Shown piece by piece: positions 55,320 through 64,000 of a stretch of 64,000 nt of DNA (position 1 is its first letter; the number at the start of each line of letters is the position of its first letter). The DNA is taken from the NCBI GenBank assembly GCA_963678675.1, contig OY783201.1, positions 13,715,712 through 13,779,711 of the forward strand, written 5' to 3'. Under the pieces are notes generated by a model, which searched no databases, had not been told where the DNA came from, and worked only from the letters and a program-made list of their open reading frames with translations. A program made the position numbers and the translations under genes. The stretch comes from Xiphydria camelus (lineage: Eukaryota > Arthropoda > Insecta > Hymenoptera > Xiphydriidae).

Positions 55320-57239
55320 AACTAATCCGATAAAAAGAATTGAATCTCCAATCGAGCACGCTCTAAAGTAGCGGCGACTTTGAAACCCCAATCTTGCGCC
55401 GTCCGCGCCCCTTCCCTCTCGTACTCCCGTATAACGAACCAGCGTTCACATGCGAGAACAACTTTCCTCCGCCCCGCAGATCCGATCTTCGGGAGCGTCC
55501 ACGATCGAAGGGAGCGCGACTCTCGGCCCGCTCCTCGTAAATACGGGAATAAAACCCCCATCCGCGCGCCGGCCGCCAACTATAATCCCTCTCGCACAGG
55601 TACACACCCCTGCTGCCCCCCTGGTATCCGCTCCGAATTCCCTCCCGCGTCCACGTCCGATCTGTTTCGATAGTATCGCGTGACGCCTGTCGCCCGGCGT
55701 GTTCGTGCGAGGAGAGCCGGTGCGGGAGAGGTTACACGACTAGAAATAGAACAATACATTCCCGTGGATGTCGCGATCGCCGGCGCGGAGCAGACAATGC
55801 CTCGACCCGCGGCCCTCTACCTCCGATGACAACCGCATCCTGACCGAACGACGTTCGGGGGCTATCTGCTGGCCCATCTCCCCCTCCCCGCGATTCCTAA
55901 ACCCCCGTGGACCCCCCTAGAGTCCCCCCGCCAATCCCCGAACGTCTCCCCACCCTCTCGACCGCGCCACCCGCGACCGGAGATGTAGGCACGCGCTCCT
56001 CTTTCTCTCTCTCCTTTCCACTTTATGTACGCCCGTCTTCGTCTCTTCCTCTATCTCCCTCCGCACATAACCAAAACGCGTTTAGGCGATGCCTATGCTA
56101 AACCGTTTCGCCGCAGATACGGCGGGCTATTTATTTCCGTGCTATATGGGCGCGCTCTTAGCTTATGCTAATGCCCCGAATTCGGGGGATCTCTCTCTCT
56201 CTCTCTCTCCGGTTCTCCTCCTTTATTCCTTCGCTTTCTTTTACGCACAAGAGAAGGCCGAGACGCGCATCGCGACGAGAGAAGGATTTTACCACCGTGC
56301 ATCCGTGCGCAGTCGATCGAGACCTCGGCCGGGGCGCACGCGCGGGGTACCGGAATGTCCCCTTTCGAACCTGACGGGCAGGTGTATTTTTTCGGTATTC
56401 CACGGGCGACCCACGATGGCGTGTGCGTGGATAGGGGTCGCGCGGAGGGACCACGGCGCGATACTCCGGCCCGCATTCGCGACTCGGCGTTGGATCAGTA
56501 AGTTGATGAGAATGACTTGAGAGGATACACTGTTGACCGGGCGCGATTGGCTGGTCGGAGAGAAAAATGTATCGAATGAAAATTATACGGTTTTGATAGC
56601 TCTACAACTTTTGTTGAAAACATTTACTTCTACGTCCAATGAGTCGTGAGATATGGCGATCGTCAGTTTGTTTGTCTGCGTCAAACATGTTGAATTGTTT
56701 TGGACATTCTTTTGTCACGTACATTTGCTACATATTTGACCAACTTTGATAAAATGTACAACTTGAATTTATTATATACAATTTGATACAAACGTAACAA
56801 ATTTAAACGCTTTGATGCGTTCAAATGCGAAGGAGCTAACGCAGAAAAAGGTGATCTAGCTCGTTTCGTACTTTTGAGAGCCACCCTTTGGACACGTGGA
56901 ACGCACGATGCAGATGTATTTGTGCGAGAGGATATTATAGCGGGTGCAGTATACGAGTATCTTGATGGGAAACACTCACGATTATGTGGCATGCGATGCA
57001 ATTCCCTTCGCCTTGCCAAACCAACACGAGCTTCTACACGACGACCACCTTCCTACTCCCTTTCCACGAACTCAAAGTGGTACGTAGATGTACTTGTGTA
57101 TCTGAAACGCGTTGTACGACGTCGCGACGGCTGCTCTATCGGGAATAACAATTGACCTTTAGGTAGAATGCAAGCTCGATTGAAATGGCCATTCGTCGCG
57201 TTCCGAAATCTGACCTAGCCCACACGTAGGAATTGAAAG
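55320..57239. other. intron, GC-rich to 56530, no recognisable element
   Basis: High GC with a (TC)n run at 56190-56209. The C-rich stretch around 55860-55960 gives proline-rich shadow frames. TAGCTCTACAACTTTTGTTG near 56599 is a string common in insect repeats. No exon of svp is visible. Confidence 0.4.
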
Positions 57240-57870
57240 CTGGACCAGCATTGGGCCAGTATCTATTAGCAAACGACACTAAATATTGGTCCGACGGTGT
57301 TAGCCAGTACTGGCCCAATTAATTACCTCGATGATCAGGTCGGACTGATACTGGCATTACTAATTGGCCCGAAATTCATTACTAACACAGGCACAATATT
57401 TTCTGTCAATATTAACCCAATATTTTCTACCAATATTGATTTAATATTTTTTGCCAATATGTTGACCAAATATTTTCTACCAATATTGATCCAAAATTTC
57501 CTACCAATATTGGCCGTTATTCGTTGCCAATATTATATAATCAATAGTCACTGCCAATATTGGTTGACATTCATGGACAATATTTACTGCCAATATTAAC
57601 TCGTTATCAACTGTTTCTCCGGTATCGGGCCAATTATTGTGCCAAAGAGCTACCGATACATGGCAGCAATATCGGTACAATATTGGCTCAGGGCTTTTGC
57701 CAATATTCGCGTAATCGTTTCGATCGTTGTTCCGCCAATGTTGAATCTGTATATTTTGCCAATATTGGCAAAACAAATGAGATTATATTGGGCCAATATT
57801 GGATTAGCCGTTGAAATTCGAGAGTTGGCTAACATAATTGGGTTCATATTAGCCCGGTTATGCTCTTGGT
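57240..57870. repeat. degenerate CCAATATT-rich array
   Basis: About 18 occurrences of CAATATT or close variants (often CCAATATTGG) within roughly 400 bp, at irregular spacings of 10-60 bp. Outer segments GGGCCAGTATCTATTAGC and TTAGCCAGTACTGGCCCAA near 57250-57320 are palindromic. The motif is self-complementary, so both strands give shadow peptides rich in NIG and QYW. No known family recognised. Confidence 0.75.
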
Positions 57871-58737
57871 AAGGTAATATCTGCAATTGCTACACGAGAG
57901 GTCGCAAATAGATCGTTATAAAATCTAAAAAGAAAAAATAACCCAGAAAACAGCGCGCATAGCGCAAGATTGCGAACCACTGGTTTCCCCCCGCGAGCCT
58001 TTCACGCGTACCGCCGAGAAGTTTTAATAAAATATCGCCGCATCATTAATGTAGGCATTACGCGGTGCCCATTTTTATTCTCTATTTTTCGACGCATTGC
58101 CGCGATGACTCGGTACATTCGGACAGGGCGCGCACTATTCAAGCCTAGAGCAAGAGAGGCTGGCCGACGCACATGACGCGCGGTGCACACCCACACCTGT
58201 CAGCCGTACCTGACGAGCACTGTCAATAGTAATTATACGTTAATTTCATCATGTAAATACTTCGATTCACGGCACTGTATCTCTTTTCGATCGAAAAAAA
58301 CGCACGATTTTACCCTCCCACGGGGAGGGCCTTGAAACCGGCCGGGCGATGGTATGGGTATACGGGATTCGGGAAAGATCGATCGCTGCTCCGTACGATC
58401 GGGATTCCAGCCGCGCGTCTTATCCGCGTTAGGCATCCCTGGTGTGTCGATTTCCTCTTTGCTCCGGGTATTTGTTATGATCGTTAGGCTCAGCATGGAA
58501 CTGACAATTTTTGTTGACACGCTTGATTGCCATTTTAATAATATTTCCATTGTTCTCTTTCGAGAATGAATTCGATTGTTGCTTAACGAAATTTTCACGT
58601 GTCGATATCTAACGTATAAACGTTGGACATAGAAACACGATTAAGATTACTCTGAATACGTATCCAATATTGCACCAAACCGAAGGTATTCAAAGAAATT
58701 ATTGGCAAAGCTACGAGAGAGTCTTAATTTGGCTTTT
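57871..58737. other. intron, mixed
   Basis: No dispersed family. AAGTTTTAATAAAATATCGC, CGCATCATTAATGTAGGC near 58020-58060 is an AT-core island in CG-rich DNA, a possible regulatory segment. Confidence 0.3.
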
Positions 58738-58945
58738 TGCTGAGAAAATAACGTCGTTTGGCTTAACTCAATTTTAAAGTTACGGGTGACAAACTAAATA
58801 TATAGTTATTTCAATGAATATTTATGTAATTAAGTAATTAATTATTTAGCTGCTTCAACGAAATAATCGTTCAAATAATTATACGTTTGGTTGGCCGCTC
58901 GCAACCTCAAAATTTAGTTAAATAAAACGATTTTTTTTCTCAGCG
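58738..58945. repeat. CTGAGAAAA-ended element, diverged
   Basis: GCTGAGAAAATAACGTCGTT at the left, ACGATTTTTTTTCTCAGCGC at the right, AT-rich inside. Same terminal type as the CACTGAG elements. Confidence 0.5.
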
Positions 58946-59942
58946 CAGACGATCTTTTATTGAAACGGATTAAATGGAAATCAAATATCGTTTCCTAGTC
59001 GAAATGTGGCCCGAAATGAAGAACAAACAAGAGGGAACGCGAGATAAATATTTCAGTCAAAATTCTTCAAATTTAAAGCGAAAGAAATTCTCGAGATATC
59101 TAGTTATTCGACGAATCGCGATAAGGGCGTCCACGGATGATATATCCGGGATAAGTCATCGACTCTCGGCGAATAATTGGAGCGCTTATTCGAATCGCCG
59201 AAGAAATCGCGGCGCGACCCGACGTCGCGGAGTAATCAGCGTCTATCACGAGCCACGTTCAGGCGTCCGAGGCGTTCGAGGCATTTGTCAATCAACGGCG
59301 CGATACCGCCGCTCGCTCGCTGTCCGATGCGCGCGGGTCGCAAAGTAATACGGCCGTTGGGGAGGGGGGGGGGGGGAGAGGAAGGAAAAAAGAGGGACTA
59401 CGAGAGAGAGAGAGGGGGGGGGAGGTGTATATCGTCGCTGCTTTGCGTAATTGGACGCTTTTACGGAAGAGATACCTCTACACCGCTAGATTGGTCGACC
59501 GTGGCGAGAGCGAAGAGATCTCAGGTGAATTTTTCTCAGCCGAGACTCGCGTTTACGATCTCCGTATTCCTCGGATGACTTTTCCGCGGACGGGATCGTA
59601 AATGACGATCATCGCCGGATCGTTAGCCGTCGCTACTCCCGGCTCCTTTTTGCCCTCGTCACGGTGGGTTTGCTACTGGAAATAGTGACGCGACTCGATT
59701 TCGATCGGGTCGCCTCCCCAAGGCACGCGAGCGCACCTTGAAGCCGTTGAAATTCAAGTTCGTCCGTGTGCTGGGTATTCGTCGCACGAGATATCACAGT
59801 TATTAACCGATTGCTCGAGTCAATTTCCTTTGAGCCATTTCGGGTGTAGGTATTCGGAGAAAAATATAGAGCTGAGGTCGTATTTTCATTATTATTACAT
59901 GGTATTAGTTTTATTCGACATTATCGTGACAAGTATTTGTAT
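58946..59942. other. intron, CG-rich, no recognisable element
   Basis: Contains G-runs near 59360-59375 and 59410-59425. Open frames at 58974-59578 overlap in several frames and have no domain. Confidence 0.35.
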
Positions 59943-60171
59943 TCCGAGAAAAAAAATATGCTTCATGGAAATAAACATGTTTTTGGGTAGTCCTAACAGC
60001 ACATTTATTCGACTCGAATAAATACCAATTTGATTCAAATAATATTCGATTGAATCAATAATATTTACACACGTCCAATTGATAGTCACTGTAATCGAAT
60101 AAATGTCCTCTTAAAACTTAGGTATCCAAAAACATATTTATTTCGACGAAGCAAATTTTTTTTTTCACTGC
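59943..60171. repeat. family F element, copy 4
   Basis: CCGAGAAAAAAAATATGCTT at the left, GGTATCCAAAAACATATTTA at the right. AGCACATTTATTCGACTCGA and ATCGAATAAATGTCCTC are inverted counterparts. Confidence 0.65.
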
Positions 60172-60254
60172 GTAGTTTAGATTGTACGTGTCATAAAAGA
60201 TAGTCGAGGTCGTATTTCACTATGTGCATTTGGGGAAAAAAAGAGTTATATCGC

Positions 60255-60465
60255 CACTGAGAAAAATAAATGACGGATCCAAGTGAATGATTTTCTTAGT
60301 ACTATTCATGTGACGGTTTACTTGAGTCAAGTAAAACTTGTTTGAATTAAAGAAAATTGACTAAATACAAGCAAACGTTACTTGAATCAAGTAAACCATC
60401 GGACATGAGTACCTAGTGCCGAGAAAACTTGATTTACTTGAATTTATAACTTACTTTTCTCAGTG
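60255..60465. repeat. CACTGAGAAAAAT-ended hairpin, distinct interior
   Basis: Starts CACTGAGAAAAATAAATGAC and ends ACTTACTTTTCTCAGTG. The interior is built of TTTACTTGAGTCAAGTAAA-type palindromes, unlike families A, F or G. Confidence 0.8.
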
Positions 60466-60469
60466 TGAG

Positions 60470-60675
60470 GGAAAAAGTTTACTCGAGTCAATTAAACGTA
60501 TTTTTGAATATATATTCAATTCGATTTTATTCGAATTTCGAATGGATATTGATTGGATGTATAGAAATATTATATTTGGATCCACAGTCGGTATTCATTC
60601 GGATCGAATGAATGTGCTCTAAGGGCTAATTCAAAAACACGTTTATTTCGGTCGAGCAACTTTTTTTTCTCAGTG
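60470..60675. repeat. family F element, copy 5
   Basis: CGGTATTCATTCGGATCGAA, AAACACGTTTATTTCGGTCG at the right, ending TTTTTTTTCTCAGTG. Abuts the preceding element. Confidence 0.65.
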
Positions 60676-60706
60676 TAAGGAAAAAAACTTGAATTTAAGC
60701 GCTCCA

Positions 60707-60960
60707 TACTCAGAAAAATAATTAAATTAAAATAACGAAACGCATCTAGTTCAACAGGTTTATTTATTCTAACTAAAATACTGGCCAGTTGAACTCAATA
60801 TCTAGTCATTCTAACCGAATGTTTGATTATTCCAACACGTTCAGTTATTCCAACCAAAAAGTCGTCAGTCTAACCAAACAGGAGGATTCATATTACACCA
60901 AATGGTTTGGTCATCGTGTCCAGGATTTTGGTTAAATTGACCGAGATATTTTTCTCAGTG
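60707..60960. repeat. CACTGAGAAAAAT-ended element, family A, copy 5
   Basis: ACTCAGAAAAATAATTAAAT at the left, TTGACCGAGATATTTTTCTC+AGTG at the right, with ACGAAACGCATCTAGTTCAA and CAACCAAAAAGTCGTCAGTC. Confidence 0.75.
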
Positions 60961-60994
60961 CAGTCTCCGTTAATTTTTGGGTGCAATGATCTCG

Positions 60995-61115
60995 GAACGC
61001 AGTGGGGATACATGAAAAATCGAGCAAGCTTTTTCACAGTAGAAATACAGACGAACATCTTTTGTTTAAACTTTCTTTCGATATCTCCAATTACTTTCGA
61101 GATAATCGATCTTGA
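60995..61115. repeat. family B miniature element, copy 6 (inverted)
   Basis: CAGTGGGGATACATGAAAAA at the left and CTTTCGAGATAATCGATCTT at the right, opposite in orientation to the other copies. Confidence 0.6.
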
Positions 61116-61927
61116 GCTTGCACTTCAACTGTAGAGTTCATCCCACGATTACCTTCTCACGACTAAATATGTTCGTTTCTCTCGCTGCAGTGCATATACG
61201 TGTTTCGATTTAAAACGAGAAAATAACAGAAAACTCAACCGTGACGTTTTATTACACTCACCGCGGCGTGACACGTCGATCGCGCCGACTAATCAGAGAA
61301 TCCTGGAAACGAAAAAACCGTTTCTCCGATTGGCTAACGAACGCCGCACGCCGTGCAGTATTTACACATCCGAACGGCAACAAATCCCGACTATACGACG
61401 CGCCGTCGGTTTCCGCGTTTCACACATTCGCGCGACAATAATTTCCGATCCGCGCGCTGGCAATTCGATATCGGTCCCGCACTAATATTGCCGTTAGTTA
61501 ACGCGCTGTCAAAGCTTGCAGTACAGAACGAGCAGCGCGCGAAGCGAATCGCGCGTTCGCCCGTGAAAATTTAAGGCGACGCGTTAATGACTTTCGCGCG
61601 GTTATTTTTTTTAGCGCGCACGAGCGAAGGGCGCTTCGAAAACAATGCAAACGCCGACGCCAATGCACCGCGCATCGAGGGTGGTTCCGTGTCACGGGGT
61701 GTTATCTGTGAACCCAACTCGCGCGCGACCCCTCCCCCTCGGCTCTCTATCTCGCATTGTTACTCCGGTCGTCGGGGTCGGGATCGCTCTTTCCCCCCCA
61801 ACCCTTGACTGTAAATGTACCTATTTTCGTTTTATCATTTGTCCTTTTCCTGCCCTTGATGGAAATGCTCGCTGTGCAAATTATTCGGCGGGACGAAACA
61901 AGACGTCTAACCCTTCTCCAACAGATG
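61116..61927. other. intron, CG-rich, repeat-poor
   Basis: High CpG. Open frames on all strands with no domain. Nothing recognised. Confidence 0.35.
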
Positions 61928-62239
61928 CACTGAGAAAAAGGATGTTTCAAAATGTAGCGATTAATCCTAGAAACTACGAAACTACGTCGAGGGAAAAACT
62001 CCAGGTGAGAAATGCAGTGATGGAACGGTTGTGAATTCGGTTAAATGCTATACTGTACCTATAGGACTTATATGTACTGTACAGGATTTAAATGTACGTT
62101 TGATAGAAGTAAATCTCATGCAGTATAGTATTTAACCAAATTCGAAACTGTGTACCATTACTAAATTTCTTACCTGGAGTGTTTTCCCCATACTTTTTAG
62201 GACTGATCACTACATTTCGAAACATCATTTTTCTCGGTG
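61928..62239. repeat. CACTGAGAAAAAG-ended long hairpin
   Basis: The left arm CACTGAGAAAAAGGATGTTT, CAAAATGTAG pairs with the right arm. The inner arms AATTCGGTTAAATGCTATAC and TATAGTATTTAACCAAATTC also pair, so nearly the whole 312 bp folds back. Distinct interior from the other CACTGAG families. Confidence 0.8.
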
Positions 62240-62545
62240 TGCAACGCGACTAAACTTGAGAGAGAAAAACTAGTATTATTTTCTCTCGTCAGAATTTTTT
62301 TAATGTGCATAGATAAATTGATATAGGATCATGTGTCGAAAGCAAAGTCATATATTAAATGTACGTGTTAAAGTTTCTACACACATGACATGACACATAA
62401 CAGGACATGAGCGGGCTAATACTCGTATTATTATGCGGTGTATTGGGGAGAAAAATTTGCGTGCAAGGTAATGAGTCGGCTAGAAATACATCGACGTTAA
62501 ATTGCATAAAATCGACGCTATAAGAAAAATTTACATCAAACCTAA

Positions 62546-62813
62546 TATAATTGAGGGGGTTAGAATAAAAGGAGTACAAGTGACTTTTCTTATAATATAT
62601 AGACTTAAGTGCAGATTTATATAGGTTATTTGGATTAAAAAAATTCAGGATCTATGCATGTGATTTCATGTGATAGATGAAGCTCAAAGCAGGAAACCTT
62701 TTTATACTAAATAAATTAGCACATAAAAGAGAGGTACCTAAATCTGCACTTAAGTCCATATATAAGAAAAGTCACTCTCTTGTACTCCTTTTATTCTAAC
62801 CGCCCCTCAATTG
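62546..62813. repeat. hairpin with ATTGAGGGG ends
   Basis: ATTGAGGGGGTTAGAATAAA, AGGAGTACAAG and GACTTAAGTGCAGATTTA on the left pair with the right arm over about 70 bp. It abuts the next CACTGAG element at 62816. Confidence 0.8.
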
Positions 62814-62815
62814 TA

Positions 62816-62973
62816 CACTGAGAAATATAACCTGGTATCTTGGAGACCGTAGATACTATGATTAAACTGACCATTTTCTGGTTAAAATAACTAGGCATGT
62901 AGTTAGAACAACAAAATATTTGGTCCAACTTACTGGTACTTTAGTTATTTTAACCAAGTTATTCTTCTCAGTG
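62816..62973. repeat. CACTGAGAAAAAT-ended element, family A, short copy
   Basis: CACTGAGAAATATAACCTGG at the left, AACCAAGTTATTCTTCTCAG+TG at the right. Internally deleted compared with 24928 and 34561. Confidence 0.75.
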
Positions 62974-62995
62974 TATTATTCTTTTATTCAATACG

Positions 62996-63122
62996 TGATT
63001 ATGAAAATTAATACTCCCTCTTGAAATTTATATTCAAAATTTAATGTACTAATTGTACATAAAGTTCAACAAATATTTAATAGAAATTTCATGAGAGATA
63101 GTGTATTAATTTTCATAATCAC
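62996..63122. repeat. 127 bp hairpin
   Basis: GTGATTATGAAAATTAATAC at the left and GTATTAATTTTCATAATCAC at the right are perfect inverted repeats of 20 bp. Confidence 0.8.
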
Positions 63123-64000
63123 ATTGGGATATTTGATAAAAGCTTTACAAACAGTTACCTACAGAAAAAGGGGGAAGAGGGTGCCTCGCCAAACGACTCG
63201 ATTCACTATTCGGGGCGAAATTTCACTTCCCAGGATACAAATACGTCCCGATATTCGAAAGACGTAGGTACACCTATCCACCGCTTCTCGGCCATTCGCG
63301 TCGCGTATCTACGTACAAATAGGGAACCCTCGCCGGGAAATTCGGCAGGCTTCGAGCGTACCTCTATCTGTATGCATATTCCTTATCACCATATCGCAGG
63401 GCAAGGGTTGCCCCGGTATTAGAGTAAGCCACGGTATTAACCCCGGAGTTTAATATAAACAGCAGTGTTTAAGGGGATGGGGGCGACCGGGGGAGGACCA
63501 CCACGTGACCGCCGGACAATGCCGGCCTTATCGACATCCTAGCTCGACCCGACTCGCTTTGCATCCCCCGCTCGCGAAATAAACTATGTCTCCACGTTGC
63601 TATGTACGGATCCTATCAAGAGACACGGTAGAGCCTCGCGGCATGTTCGTTCATTAGTTTCGTCAGAAACGACAGCGCTGTCGCCGTAGGCACCCGTGTA
63701 CCTTTACAGAAAAAATGTCTGCCCCCTTCACCCCTCAATTTTTACATCGAATTTTCTCAATAAATATATGGTTATAACCAAAACTATACTTAGTTACGCC
63801 ATATAAATTCATTATTTTCTATTGATAAAGACCAGAATAAATTTTATAAGTTACATATTAACAGAGATTCATCCTTAACAACGCGAAGCCACGCCCCTCG
63901 CGCCTAAGAGTCGAGCATTTTACGATTTCTCGGTCGATATCTATACCTATGTCAAAACGTCACAAAAATTCCGGCAATCTTCGGCGATAGTCGGCCATGA
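63123..64000. other. intron, repeat-poor, partly GC-rich
   Basis: No dispersed families. Between 63430 and 63500 there are GTATTAACCCCGGAGTTTAA, ATAAACAGCAGTGTTTAAGG (forkhead-like ATAAACA) and CACCACGTGACC (an E-box). Candidate enhancer. Bases 63700-64000 show nothing recognisable. Confidence 0.3.

Larger units (their letters stand above)
54124..64000 (+). other. svp: svp intron downstream of the ligand-binding-domain exon (5' part)
   Basis: Begins with the GTAAGG donor. I searched all frames for the expected remainder of the ligand-binding domain (starting DACGLSD) and did not find it, so the next exon is beyond 64000. The interval carries a nested hairpin element, a CCAATATT array and a cluster of CACTGAG-ended elements. 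Confidence 0.85.

Noticed and set aside
57136..57886. Several open frames rich in Asn-Ile-Gly and Gln-Tyr-Trp
   Set aside because: Translations of the CCAATATT array on both strands, not proteins.
54124..64000. Last svp exon(s) encoding the C-terminal ligand-binding domain
   Set aside because: The expected DACGLSD start and the following conserved helices were not found in any frame.

Overview
This is a 64 kb piece of a eukaryotic, almost certainly insect, chromosome lying inside one gene on the + strand: the COUP-TF-type orphan nuclear receptor seven-up (svp). Only two coding exons fall in the window. One at 1221-1370 encodes the end of zinc finger 1 and all of zinc finger 2 of the DNA-binding domain. 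One at 53572-54123 encodes the hinge and the first half of the ligand-binding domain. They are separated by a 52.2 kb intron, and their splice phases join exactly. The 5' exon(s) and the last exon(s), with the C-terminal half of the ligand-binding domain, lie outside the window. CpG- and GCGC-rich islands mixed with AT-rich, repeat-filled DNA, together with mariner, piggyBac-like and Harbinger-like remnants, fit a hymenopteran such as an ant or wasp. That assignment is inference.

Nearly all other recognisable sequence is transposon-derived. The most striking object is a 7.5 kb near-perfect palindrome (11378-18853), a foldback-type element. Its arms of 3.4 and 4.0 kb flank a 103 bp loop. Each arm carries an array of ~187 bp tandem repeats (7 copies left, 10 right) and the 3' end of a two-exon gene whose product ends in a cysteine-rich CXC-like motif and an acidic tail. 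The two gene ends point outward, so the element looks like two 3' halves of an unknown DNA transposon joined head to head.

Other DNA-transposon derivatives: a 918 bp element with perfect 24 bp terminal repeats and a PHD-like zinc-finger gene end (30658-31575); a 909 bp element with TA target duplication (7911-8819); an 877 bp Harbinger-type element with TTA duplication (51737-52613); three piggyBac-like miniature elements with TTAA duplications; and three broken mariner transposase pieces. Several hairpin families recur. One is a ~100 bp hairpin built on GGCCCCTCGTT (more than 12 copies). One is a ~450 bp AT-rich palindrome (9 copies). Others end in CACTGAGAAAAA, end in CACGGAGA, or carry GATTATCTCGA ends. 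Several are nested, which fixes their relative ages and target duplications.

From 54124 to 64000 lies the next svp intron. It begins with an open read-through and a poly(A) signal that could make a shortened receptor isoform, and it contains an unusual CCAATATT-rich degenerate array (57240-57870). No tRNA, rRNA, CRISPR array or complete nested gene was found. GC-rich, repeat-poor intron segments (for example 4300-5200, 6925-7700, 43050-45000, 63180-63620) are the best places to look for svp enhancers, but sequence alone does not prove this.
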